A stretch of 56,255 nt of DNA, taken from positions 1 through 56,255 of the forward strand of contig CAJURK010000014.1 in assembly GCA_910588745.1 (NCBI GenBank), given 5' to 3'. The notes beneath the pieces are model-generated. The model was not told where the DNA came from. It was given only the letters and a program-made list of their open reading frames with translations, and made no database searches. A program made the position numbers and the translations under genes. This stretch comes from an uncultured Dorea sp. (GTDB taxonomy: Bacteria > Bacillota > Clostridia > Lachnospirales > Lachnospiraceae). Shown here piece by piece: positions 7,485 to 15,089 of the stretch (its first letter is position 1; each line of letters starts with the position of its first letter).

Positions 7485-8315
7485 ATGAAGAAAAAAATAA
7501 GCATAGGGAAGAATATAGGAATTGCATTATCTGTAATTCTTACGGTATTCTGGCTTTTTCCATATATTTACGTTGTGTGCTGCTCTTTTAAGGAGGGGGC
7601 GGAGGTAATTGCGGTGCCTCCCAAGTTCTTTCCGAAGGTTTTTTCCGTAGAGAATTTTCTGGGGCTGTTTGAGAGGATGGACGCGGCGCAGTATTTTATA
7701 AATAGTTTGTCGGCGGCGCTTGTCAGTACGGTTATCGCTCTGATTCTGGGTTCTCTTGCGGCTTATGCGATTCAGAGATCCGGGGCGAAATTGTCTGTGT
7801 TCCTTGTGGTGCTGGTGCTGTGCCTGAAAATGATACCGACTTCGAGCATTGTAGTTCCCATTTATGAGCTGATCTGCGATTTGGGGCTGTACGACACAAA
7901 AATAGCCTTGATTATTGTCTATGCGGCTATCAATATGCCTTTTGTCATGTGGACGATGCTGAGTTTTTATGAAGGAATTCCTACGACGCTTGACGAAGCC
8001 GCATATGTGGACGGGGCAAGCAGCCTGCAGACGTTTCGGAAGGTAATCCTGCCGATTTGTACGCCGGGACTGGCAACGGCATTTATATTTACGCTGTTTC
8101 TTGCATGGAATGATTTTCTGGTTGCCCTGCTCCTTACCAGCACGAAGGCGAAGACGTTTACCGTCGGGCTGGCTGGATTTTTATCCGCATATAATCTGGA
8201 CTTGGGACCGATGTGCGCAGGCGCGTTTGTGTTCAGCTTCCCGGTTATGATTATCTCCCTGGCCGCGCAGAAATATATCGTAAGCGGTATGACGGCAGGA
8301 GCTGTAAAGGGATAA
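7485..8315 (+). CDS. CUT1 ABC transporter permease (MalG/UgpE type)
   Basis: A 276-residue membrane protein with six predicted helices and the EAA motif DEAAYVDGASSLQTFRKVILP. It ends in GMTAGAVKG, the usual C-terminus of MalG-type permeases. ATG 7485 is preferred over GTG 7482 because of spacing from AAGGAGG at 7472-7478. The gene starts 19 bases after the previous stop. Confidence 0.9.
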   Translation: MKKKISIGKNIGIALSVILTVFWLFPYIYVVCCSFKEGAEVIAVPPKFFPKVFSVENFLGLFERMDAAQYFINSLSAALVSTVIALILGSLAAYAIQRSGAKLSVFLVVLVLCLKMIPTSSIVVPIYELICDLGLYDTKIALIIVYAAINMPFVMWTMLSFYEGIPTTLDEAAYVDGASSLQTFRKVILPICTPGLATAFIFTLFLAWNDFLVALLLTSTKAKTFTVGLAGFLSAYNLDLGPMCAGAFVFSFPVMIISLAAQKYIVSGMTAGAVKG

Positions 8316-8318
8316 ATG

Positions 8319-8333
8319 ATTACTGTTTACAGG
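8319..8333 (+). repeat. Copy 1 of a dispersed 15-mer (ATTACTGTTTACAGG)
   Basis: It lies in the gap before the GH32 gene and forms a small hairpin with the following CCTGTGAA. Related copies are at 14136-14150 and 29713-29727. Confidence 0.5.
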
Positions 8334-8376
8334 CTTACCTGTGAATAATGAATGCTGATTGGAAAGGGGAAGCCTT

Positions 8377-9861
8377 ATGTCGAAAGAATTAATGCAGGAA
8401 AAGATTACGAAGGCTCAGAAAGAAATAGAAGCAAAGAAAGATATGATCAAGATGGGACGGATGCGCCAGCATTATCATTTTATGGCGCAGACAGGATGGC
8501 TGAACGATCCCAACGGACTAATTTATTATAAAGGGAAATACCATTTCTTCTTTCAGTATAATCCCTATTATGGATTTTGGGATTATATGCACTGGGGGCA
8601 TGCGGTGAGCGGCGACTTGGTTCACTGGGAGTATTTGCCCCTGGCTCTTGCGCCAAGCGAAGAGTATGACGACCATATGCGGGGGGGTTGTTTTTCCGGA
8701 AGCGCTATCGAGCATGACGGAAAGTTGTTTTTGATGTATACGGGAACCACCCACAATGGGCAAGGATATGAGCAGACCCAGTGTATCGCGTACAGCGAGG
8801 ATGGGATCCATTTTGAGAAATATGCGGGGAATCCGGTGCTGACCGCCCCGGAAGGGGTGGCGAAGGAGCATTTCCGGGATCCCAAGGTGTGGAAACATGA
8901 GGATACCTATTACATGGTATGCGGTGCAAGCCGGGAGGGCAGGGCGCAGGCGCTCCTTTACAGGTCCAAGGATATGCTGCACTGGAACTTTTTTAACGTG
9001 ATGGCAGAGAGCCGGGGAGAATGGGGATTTATGTGGGAATGTACGGATTTCTATCCCCTTGGCGAGAAATATGTCCTGATGTTTTCCCCGATGGGGTCGG
9101 GAGAGCATACCGCCATATATCAGGTGGGGGACTTTGATTATGGAACGGGGCGGTTTTACGCCCATATCAGCGGGGAGATTGACTGGGGATTTGACTATTA
9201 TGCTCCCCAATCTTTCCAGGCGCCGGACGGCAGGAGGCTTATCGTAGGCTGGGCGAATGAATGGGAATGGATGCCGCTTTGGAAAGACTGGGGACCGACC
9301 TACCGAGAAGGCTGGTGCGGGTTCTTTAATATTCCCAGGGAAGTGCGCATGATGGAGGACGGAAGCCTGCAGTTTCTTCCGGCGGCAGAATTCCAAACCA
9401 TACGGAAGAATCCGGAACAGGCGGATATGATTCTTGTATCGGAAGAAGAAAAGGAGCTGGCGGCCGGAGACGGGGTAAGCTTTGAACTAAAATTTAAGAT
9501 TGATTTGGAAGAGACTGATGCGCGCAGCGTAGAACTCAGTCTGCGCAGCGGAGAAGGAAAGAGGACGGTTTGCCTGTTTGATTTTAAGACGGCGGAATTT
9601 CGTGTGGACAGAAATGAGTCGGACGGGTGGAGCAGAGGCATCTCAAGAAGCGTAATGTATTTAAAAGGAAAAAAAGAGCTGGACGTACATATTTTTTCGG
9701 ATCAGAGCAGTCTTGAAATATTTACGGACCGGTACCAGAATAACCATTCCAATAATATATTTGCCTCGGACTCCCAGAACCGGCTTTGGATTCGGGCGTA
9801 TGGCGGGAAAGCCGTTGTTAAGGAATATGAATCCTGGGGGCTTGGGGAGTGTTTTGCTTAG
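8377..9861 (+). CDS. GH32 beta-fructosidase, cytoplasmic
   Basis: A 494-residue glycoside hydrolase family 32 enzyme. All three family motifs are present: WLNDPNG with nucleophile D44, FRDPKVW with transition-state stabiliser D168, and WECTDF with acid/base E221. A C-terminal beta-sandwich follows (VELSLRS, SSLEIFTDRYQNN). There is no signal peptide, so it acts on imported substrate. ATG 8377 follows AAAGGGGAA. Next to a GH91 enzyme, its likely job is to split inulobiose or short fructo-oligosaccharides into fructose (and glucose). Sucrose-6-phosphate hydrolase activity is less likely because no PTS or fructokinase gene is nearby. Confidence 0.9.
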   Translation: MSKELMQEKITKAQKEIEAKKDMIKMGRMRQHYHFMAQTGWLNDPNGLIYYKGKYHFFFQYNPYYGFWDYMHWGHAVSGDLVHWEYLPLALAPSEEYDDHMRGGCFSGSAIEHDGKLFLMYTGTTHNGQGYEQTQCIAYSEDGIHFEKYAGNPVLTAPEGVAKEHFRDPKVWKHEDTYYMVCGASREGRAQALLYRSKDMLHWNFFNVMAESRGEWGFMWECTDFYPLGEKYVLMFSPMGSGEHTAIYQVGDFDYGTGRFYAHISGEIDWGFDYYAPQSFQAPDGRRLIVGWANEWEWMPLWKDWGPTYREGWCGFFNIPREVRMMEDGSLQFLPAAEFQTIRKNPEQADMILVSEEEKELAAGDGVSFELKFKIDLEETDARSVELSLRSGEGKRTVCLFDFKTAEFRVDRNESDGWSRGISRSVMYLKGKKELDVHIFSDQSSLEIFTDRYQNNHSNNIFASDSQNRLWIRAYGGKAVVKEYESWGLGECFA

Positions 9862-9905
9862 TTCTTTTTTTATGATACCATTAACTTTGTAAGGAGGATT
9901 TATTC

Positions 9906-11267
9906 ATGGCTGGAAAGAATTATTATGATGTAACTGAGTGGCCGATGGGCAATCCCTATGAGGATATCGGGGAAGTGATCAATAGCATAATCGCGGATAT
10001 TAAAGGCAGGCAGACGGACGCCGACCGGGACAAAGGGGGAAAGCCGGGAGCGGTAATCTATATCCCGTCCGGGGATTACCGCCTTGTTACGCAGGTGGTG
10101 ATCGATATCAGTTATCTGAAGATTATGGGTTCCGGGCATGGATTTGTATCGTCCAGTATCCGATTTAATGTACCGGAAGACGAGTGGGCCGGCCTGCATG
10201 AGGTATGGCCGGGCGGAAGCCGTATTCTGGTAGATCTTACTGCGGAGCCGGGGGCAGAAGAACGCGTGGGAGCCGCCTTTTATATTGAGCGGGATGGAAA
10301 TCCAAGGATTAGTTCTGTGGAATTTGAGGGTTTTTGTATCGACGGCATGCATTTTGTGGACGACGGTTCCGGGGAACCGAACCCGGAGAATACGTATGTG
10401 AACGGAAAAACCGGAATTTTTGCAGCCAGTGCGAATGATTCTTTCCGTATTACGGGTATGGGGATGGTTTATTTAGAGCATGGCGTTACCATGTATCATT
10501 CGGACGCTTTAAGCATTCATGATAATTTCATAGCGGAATGCGGAAGCTGCATTGAATTGCGGGGCTGGGGGCAGGCGTCTAAGATCACCGATAATTTAAT
10601 CGGCGCCGGATATAAGGGGTATTCCATTTATGCCCAGAAATTTGCAGGGCTTTTGATTGCGGCAAATAATGTATTCCCGCGGGGAGCAAGCAGCGTCTGC
10701 TTCGACCATGTGGCGCGTTCTTCCATTACAAGCAACAGGCTGCATTCTTTCTATCCGGGGATGATTGAACTTAGAGGGAATTGTTCTGAGAATTTAATCG
10801 CTTCCAATCACCTTCTGCGCGACCATGAACCGTGGCCTCCTATGCAGGCGCATGATAACGGGCTGGATGATTTGCACGGCCTGGTGTATGTGAACGGGAA
10901 TGATAACAGCATTCTGGCGAACCATATTTCAGAAGTAATGGAAGGGCAGTATATCAAGCCGGAGGGCGCGCGGCCGGTTATGATACATGTTGTATCAGGG
11001 AAAGGGAATTATATCTCGAATAACCATATTACGGCCAGCGCAGGAGCTGCGGAGGAACCGGATGCCGAGACGGATTCCTGCTTTGCAAGGCAGGTAGACG
11101 CCCTTCTGACGGTTGGAAAGCTGAAGGAACTGCCAGTGGTAACCGTATTGGTTGAAAAGGAAGCGGCGGGAAATACAGTACTTGATACGGGCAGCGAGGA
11201 ACAGGTTGTGATGGACAGAAAGGCGAATGCGTTCCGGGCGGCGCCGGTACCGGGAATCCATTCATAG
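9906..11267 (+). CDS. GH91 family enzyme, probable intracellular difructose-anhydride hydrolase (inulin fructotransferase family)
   Basis: This 453-residue protein is alignable by eye along its length with GH91 inulin fructotransferases and DFA-III hydrolases. Recognised segments include PYEDIGEVINSIIADIK, KPGAVIYIPSGDY, VVIDISYLKIMGSGHGF, IAECGSCIELRGWGQASK, NVFPRGASSV and NRLHSFYPGM. The family forms a right-handed beta-helix trimer. Candidate catalytic acids, 11 residues apart as in known members, are D200/E211 or D206/E217; I cannot tell which pair without an alignment. Classical inulin fructotransferases are secreted, but this protein starts MAGKNYYDVTEW with no signal peptide. Together with the importer and GH32, hydrolysis of imported DFA to inulobiose is the better inference. 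AAGGAGG at 9891-9897 sets the start. Confidence 0.88.
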   Translation: MAGKNYYDVTEWPMGNPYEDIGEVINSIIADIKGRQTDADRDKGGKPGAVIYIPSGDYRLVTQVVIDISYLKIMGSGHGFVSSSIRFNVPEDEWAGLHEVWPGGSRILVDLTAEPGAEERVGAAFYIERDGNPRISSVEFEGFCIDGMHFVDDGSGEPNPENTYVNGKTGIFAASANDSFRITGMGMVYLEHGVTMYHSDALSIHDNFIAECGSCIELRGWGQASKITDNLIGAGYKGYSIYAQKFAGLLIAANNVFPRGASSVCFDHVARSSITSNRLHSFYPGMIELRGNCSENLIASNHLLRDHEPWPPMQAHDNGLDDLHGLVYVNGNDNSILANHISEVMEGQYIKPEGARPVMIHVVSGKGNYISNNHITASAGAAEEPDAETDSCFARQVDALLTVGKLKELPVVTVLVEKEAAGNTVLDTGSEEQVVMDRKANAFRAAPVPGIHS

Positions 11268-11289
11268 AACATGTTTTCATGAAAGCGGC

Positions 11290-11318
11290 TTGCAAAACGG
11301 GAGATTAAATGCTATAAT
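11290..11318 (+). promoter_or_regulatory. Promoter of the thiamine operon
   Basis: TTGCAA (11290-11295) and TATAAT (11313-11318) are 17 bases apart. The promoter lies directly before the TPP riboswitch, 22 bases after the GH91 stop codon, so the thi genes are a separate transcription unit. Confidence 0.8.
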
Positions 11319-11328
11319 TCCTACAACA

Positions 11329-11416
11329 AATGAACAGGGGAGCTTGTATGACAGGCTGAGAGGAAGGTAGACCTTCGACCCTTAAACCTGATGCGGATAA
11401 TGCCGCCGGAGGAAGT
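11329..11416 (+). promoter_or_regulatory. TPP riboswitch (THI element)
   Basis: The conserved core is complete: GGGGAGC near 11337, CTGAGA at 11356-11361, GACCC near 11378, and ACCTGATGCGGATAATGCC ending near 11404. It senses thiamine diphosphate. With the terminator at 11439-11475 it should turn off thiMED when cofactor is plentiful. Confidence 0.95.
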
Positions 11417-11438
11417 TGCAGAGGAACCAGTACTTTTT

Positions 11439-11475
11439 CAGGGAGCATCTCAATTCGGGTGTTCCCTGTTTTTTT
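11439..11475 (+). terminator. Riboswitch-controlled terminator
   Basis: A 12-bp stem including G-U pairs, CAGGGAGCATCT (11439-11450) with GGGTGTTCCCTG (11457-11468), is followed by seven T. It is the expression platform of the TPP riboswitch. Confidence 0.85.
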
Positions 11476-11710
11476 GCTGTTCATTTACAAGAAAGGATGT
11501 GATACTGGCGACCGCGGTACATCTGCGGCGGGTTGAGGGGGAGCGCCCTGAACCTCGTATAACAGCGATGGGAAGCCGTGTTCCGGCGTGAGAGGAGGCC
11601 AGCAAGCCTCGACCGAACTTTTTCAGCCGGGGGATTCTGCAACCCGGCATCATCAGGGAAAACACCGCTTTGAAGGCTGTTTTCTCCCACTGTAAAGGAG
11701 CGAAAGTACT
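11476..11710 (+). other. Unexplained 235-base leader between terminator and thiM
   Basis: No known gene is recognisable here. A 30-codon frame beginning GTG 11499 (after AAAGGAT) ends at 11591 and resembles nothing I know. Small hairpins are visible: GAGGAGGC/GCCTC near 11591-11609, and GGGAAAACA...TGTTTTCTCCC near 11657-11690, directly before the thiM ribosome binding site AAAGGAG (11694-11700). It may be the trace of a deleted gene such as thiW or thiS, or a second regulatory layer. Confidence 0.4.
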
Positions 11711-12532
11711 ATGTTTGAACAAATATTTGAAAATGTCCGGCGAAAGTCACCCTTGGTACATAATATTACCAACTATGTCACTGTTAACGACTGTGCCAAT
11801 ATGCTTTTAGCCTGCGGCGGTTCGCCTATCATGGCGGATGAATTGGAAGATGCGGTGGAGATCACCGCTGTCTGCAGCGGGTTGAACATCAATATCGGAA
11901 CATTGAACCGGCGCACCATTCCGGTTATGTTTGCTGCCGGGAAGCGCGCCAACGAACTGGGGCATGCCGTGGTGCTGGATCCGGTGGGCGCGGGCGCCTC
12001 TACGTTGCGGACGGATACCGCACGGGGACTGCTGGGAGAAGTGAAATTTACCGTGATCCGCGGCAATATCTCGGAGATTAAGACGCTGGCTTTGGGCAGC
12101 GGCGCTACGAAGGGAGTGGACGCTGACGCAGCAGACAAGGTGACGGAGAAAAATCTGGATGGAACTGCGGCCTTTGCCAAAGACTTTGCCAGGCGCATCG
12201 GAACGGTCGTCGCAGCCACCGGGGCTATTGATATCGTGACGGATGGGGTACGGACATTCTATATCCGTAACGGACGCCCGGAAATGTCTGCTGTCACCGG
12301 TACCGGATGCCAGCTTTCCGCCCTGACGGCGGCTTTCGCCTCCGCCAATCCGGATCGTCCCCTGGAAGCCGCTGCCGCCGCTGTGTGCGCTATGGGGTTG
12401 TGCGGGGAAATCGCCTACAATCGTATGACCGATTTGGACGGCAATTCCTCTTACCGGAACTACATGATCGACGCCATGTACCGCCTGACCCCGGCGGAGC
12501 TGGAGAAAGGGGCCGACTATGAAGTGCGATAA
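11711..12532 (+). CDS. thiM: Hydroxyethylthiazole kinase ThiM
   Basis: A 273-residue ThiM that phosphorylates 4-methyl-5-(2-hydroxyethyl)thiazole for thiamine salvage. Family motifs are plain: SPLVHNITNYVTVNDCANMLLACGGSPIMADE, VVLDPVGAGAS, and the anion hole/catalytic stretch VTGTGCQLSA. It is first in a TPP-riboswitch-controlled operon with thiE and thiD. Its end overlaps thiE by 14 bases, implying translational coupling. The operon is visibly more GC-rich in codon use than neighbouring genes. Confidence 0.96.
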   Translation: MFEQIFENVRRKSPLVHNITNYVTVNDCANMLLACGGSPIMADELEDAVEITAVCSGLNINIGTLNRRTIPVMFAAGKRANELGHAVVLDPVGAGASTLRTDTARGLLGEVKFTVIRGNISEIKTLALGSGATKGVDADAADKVTEKNLDGTAAFAKDFARRIGTVVAATGAIDIVTDGVRTFYIRNGRPEMSAVTGTGCQLSALTAAFASANPDRPLEAAAAAVCAMGLCGEIAYNRMTDLDGNSSYRNYMIDAMYRLTPAELEKGADYEVR

Positions 12533-13160
12533 GCGGCATATGCGGCTATATGCTGTCACAGACCGGGCCTGGGTGGGGAAGCGGACGCTTATTCAGCAGG
12601 TGGAGGAGGCATTAAAAGGCGGTGCGACCTGTGTGCAGTTGCGGGAAAAGGAACTGGAGGACGCGTTATTTCTTCAGGAGGCGAAGGAGATCTGTGCGTT
12701 GTGCCGCCGACACGGCGTTCCATTCATTGTAAATGACAACGTGGAAGCAGCCCGCGCCTGCGGGGCGGACGGCGTCCATGTGGGGCAGGAGGATATGGCC
12801 GCAGGTGAGGCGCGCCGCCGCATAGGGATGGATATGCTTCTGGGAGTCTCCGTCCACACGGTGGAGGAAGCGCGCCAAGCCGTTCAGGACGGCGCGGATT
12901 ATCTGGGCCTTGGCGCGGTGTTTCCTACGAATACCAAAACCGATGCAGAGCAGATGCCAGGCGAGCTTCTGGGAGCCATCTGCGCTGCGGTGGACGTACC
13001 TGTTGTGGCTATCGGCGGCATCAACCGAGACAACTTACTCAAACTGTCGGGCAGCGGCTTGGACGGCGTGGCGTTGGTGTCGGCTATCTTCTCGGCGGAG
13101 GATATTGAAGGAACCTGCCGGGAGCTGCGGGAGCTGTCGGAAAAAATGGTGAACTTATGA
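12519..13160 (+). CDS. thiE: Thiamine-phosphate synthase ThiE
   Basis: A 213-residue TIM-barrel enzyme joining HMP-diphosphate and thiazole phosphate into thiamine phosphate. The expected motifs are CVQLREK, FIVNDNVEAA, GADGVHVGQEDM, LGLGAVFPTNTK and VVAIGGIN. The start at ATG 12519 overlaps thiM; an ATG at 12540 would give a slightly shorter product. It is co-transcribed with thiM and thiD, so the operon can rebuild thiamine phosphate from its two salvaged halves. Confidence 0.96.
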   Translation: MKCDKRHMRLYAVTDRAWVGKRTLIQQVEEALKGGATCVQLREKELEDALFLQEAKEICALCRRHGVPFIVNDNVEAARACGADGVHVGQEDMAAGEARRRIGMDMLLGVSVHTVEEARQAVQDGADYLGLGAVFPTNTKTDAEQMPGELLGAICAAVDVPVVAIGGINRDNLLKLSGSGLDGVALVSAIFSAEDIEGTCRELRELSEKMVNL

Positions 13161-13183
13161 AATAGAGCAAAGGAGGCATGACA

Positions 13184-13990
13184 ATGAAAACAGCATTATC
13201 AATCGCCGGAACCGACCCAAGCGGAGGAGCCGGGATTCAGGCCGATCTGAAAACAATGACGATGAACGGTGTTTTCGCCATGAGCGCAATTACGGCGCTG
13301 GTGGCGCAGAACACGACTGGCGTGAAAGAAATAGTAGAAATGTCTCCCGCGTTTCTGGAGGCGCAGATTGACGCGGTGTTTGAGGATATTCCGCCCGACG
13401 CGGTGAAGATCGGTATGGCGGCTTCCTGCGGGCTGATTGAAAAAATTGCAGAGCGCCTGAGCTTTTATCAAGCTAAGAACATTGTGGTGGATCCGGTCAT
13501 GGTGGCCACCAGCGGCGATCGGCTGATCGACCAGAAGGCAGCGGACATGCTGAATATTTGTCTGCTCCCTTTGGCGGCTGTGGCGACACCCAATATTCCG
13601 GAAGCAGAAATCCTTTCCGGCATGGCCATCCGCAGCCGAGAGGATATCGAGGCCGCTGCCAAACGCATCGGCAGCGCCTGCGGCTGCGCCGTCCTGCTTA
13701 AGGGCGGACACAACATCAACGATGCCAACGACTTCCTGTATGCGGAGGGAACCGGAACATGGTTCTACGGGACGCGCATTGATAATCCCAACACTCACGG
13801 CACTGGCTGTACCCTGTCCAGCGCCATTGCCGCTAATCTTGCCAAGGGCTTTGATTTATCCACGTCAATCCGGCGGGCAAAGGGATATCTTTCCGGCGCG
13901 CTGGGAGCTATGCTGAACCTGGGCCGCGGCCGAGGGCCGATGCAGCACAATTTCAATTTGACTGGCGAATATGAGAAGGAGGCAGAATAA
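13184..13990 (+). CDS. thiD: Hydroxymethylpyrimidine/phosphomethylpyrimidine kinase ThiD
   Basis: A 268-residue ribokinase-like enzyme that phosphorylates HMP to HMP-PP for ThiE. Motifs: SIAGTDPSGGAGIQADLKT at the N-terminus, VVDPVMVATSG, LLKGGHN, and the catalytic DNPNTHGTGCTLSSAIAA. ATG 13184 is chosen over ATG 13178 because AAGGAGG at 13170-13176 would be too close to the latter. It is the last gene of the operon and is followed by a terminator at 14025-14065. Confidence 0.96.
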   Translation: MKTALSIAGTDPSGGAGIQADLKTMTMNGVFAMSAITALVAQNTTGVKEIVEMSPAFLEAQIDAVFEDIPPDAVKIGMAASCGLIEKIAERLSFYQAKNIVVDPVMVATSGDRLIDQKAADMLNICLLPLAAVATPNIPEAEILSGMAIRSREDIEAAAKRIGSACGCAVLLKGGHNINDANDFLYAEGTGTWFYGTRIDNPNTHGTGCTLSSAIAANLAKGFDLSTSIRRAKGYLSGALGAMLNLGRGRGPMQHNFNLTGEYEKEAE

Positions 13991-14024
13991 CGCAGACCAC
14001 ATTTGTCCAGTGAGGGCAGGTATC

Positions 14025-14065
14025 ATTACAAAAAAAGCAGGTAACGCGCCTACTTTTTCTGTAAT
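14025..14065. terminator. Probable bidirectional terminator after thiD
   Basis: The inverted repeat ATTACAAAAAAAGCAGG (14025-14041) / CCTACTTTTTCTGTAAT (14049-14065) has two mismatches. A GC core flanked by an A run on the left and a T run on the right can end transcription in either direction. Confidence 0.7.
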
Positions 14066-14135
14066 TATAATACCACAAAAACGGCTAAAATTCAAGTCTG
14101 GTAACCATATCACAGCAGTGTTATACTTATCAAAC

Positions 14136-14150
14136 ATTACTGTTTACACG
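14136..14150 (+). repeat. Copy 2 of the dispersed 15-mer (ATTACTGTTTACACG)
   Basis: It lies between the thi terminator and the 182-bp foldback, and matches copy 1 at 13 of 15 positions. Confidence 0.5.
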
Positions 14151-14163
14151 TCACCTGCCGGAC

Positions 14164-14345
14164 GCGGGCTGAATCAGGAGCAGGTCTCTAAGCAGACGGA
14201 GTAACATTCCATTGAACGATCAGCTAACGCAGACTAAGCCGCTCAGGAAAGCCTTCGCGTCTAAGTCTGCATAAGCTGCTATTTCAATTCCATGAAAAGC
14301 ACTCCTGAATTGTCTGCTTAGAGACCTGCTCCTGATTCAACCCGC
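14164..14345. repeat. Large 182-bp foldback element
   Basis: The outer arms 14164-14197 and 14312-14345 are 34-bp inverted repeats with one mismatch. Inside them, CAGCTAACGCAGACTAAG (from 14221) pairs imperfectly with the complement near 14255-14280, so nearly the whole segment can fold back. No coding potential or transposase is seen. It lies in the 559-base gene-free stretch between thiD and the DUF6323 gene. Its sequence is unrelated to the foldback at 2-167. Confidence 0.85.
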
Positions 14346-14549
14346 TGTTTGCCAAATGACCTGTGACCTGTAACTATCAAACGTTACGGCTCGCTCCGTG
14401 ATTAGTGACTATCGAGCGTTACGATTTCAAGTGACTGACAGCTTGGATAGCTTCAGCATGGGGAACAGGAATTGCCGAGCAGGTTTACGGCAGTTTAGCG
14501 ACTGCCGTAAGGGAAAGCAGCAAGAGGAAAGCGCAAGGGAGGAATGTCT
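14346..14549 (+). promoter_or_regulatory. Repeat-rich leader of the DUF6323-DUF6179 genes
   Basis: Imperfect direct repeats TATCAAACGTTACGG (from about 14376) and TATCGAGCGTTACGA (from about 14410) occur here. A third related copy, TATCAAACATTACTG, lies near 14128 on the other side of the foldback. A perfect 10-bp hairpin TTACGGCAGT/ACTGCCGTAA covers 14485-14510. No clear sigma-A promoter could be assigned. The region may be a structured 5' UTR. Confidence 0.5.
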
Positions 14550-15083
14550 GTGGAGAAAAATTGGATGGTATTGTTACAGCAGCAGAATCAGGTGTCGGAA
14601 GTCGTAAGAACCAATCAGGTAACAGAACGTTACGGACTGGCGTTAAGCGAGGAGGACGCCGCGTTGATTGCAGCAGAGCGGACGAAGGTACTGCAGGAAC
14701 AGAAAAGGGTTGAATTCGGCGGCGGTATTATGCCGAAGATTATTTATGAGTTCTGTGATTCATCCTACATTGATCAGAACAATTATGTTGATACGTTGAT
14801 CAGCCTGCAGGAGATATTTTATCTATATAAGAATGAGATGCAGGATGAAATTTCCGACGATGAGCTTTTGCACTTTATGAAAGAACAGTTTGAGACGATA
14901 TGCTACGGCGATTTGGGGTATCTGGAAGGTACGTGCCTGCGTATTTTCGCGGAGGCCGTCAGGGCGGGATACAGAGGATACCAGGAAACGGGAGGATACG
15001 GGGAATATGCGGAGTTTGATGAAGTAAAGAGATGGGATTATGATTTGTATCTGGAAACCTTAAAAGAACTTTGCTGGAGGTAG
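14550..15083 (+). CDS. DUF6323-family protein, function unknown
   Basis: A soluble protein of about 177 residues recognised as a conserved Clostridia family of unknown function (DUF6323). Typical segments are ERYGLALSEEDAALIA, RVEFGGGIMPKIIYEFCDSSYIDQNNYVDTLISLQEIFYLYKNE and GDLGYLEGTCLRIFAEAVR. No signal peptide, membrane helix or catalytic motif is visible; it looks helical and acidic. GTG 14550 is preferred because GGGAGG ends at 14542, only one base before ATG 14544. It is 6 bases from the DUF6179 gene, and the two are probably translated together as partners. Confidence 0.75.
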   Translation: MEKNWMVLLQQQNQVSEVVRTNQVTERYGLALSEEDAALIAAERTKVLQEQKRVEFGGGIMPKIIYEFCDSSYIDQNNYVDTLISLQEIFYLYKNEMQDEISDDELLHFMKEQFETICYGDLGYLEGTCLRIFAEAVRAGYRGYQETGGYGEYAEFDEVKRWDYDLYLETLKELCWR

Positions 15084-15089
15084 CTGCTT

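Noticed and set aside
9906..11267. GH91 protein as a secreted inulin fructotransferase
   Set aside because: No signal peptide or anchor is present, and the neighbouring importer and cytoplasmic GH32 fit intracellular action better. Transferase chemistry itself cannot be excluded.
14398..14607. A 69-codon plus-strand frame overlapping the DUF6323 start
   Set aside because: It lies in repeat-rich leader sequence and in the wrong frame relative to the recognisable DUF6323 protein.
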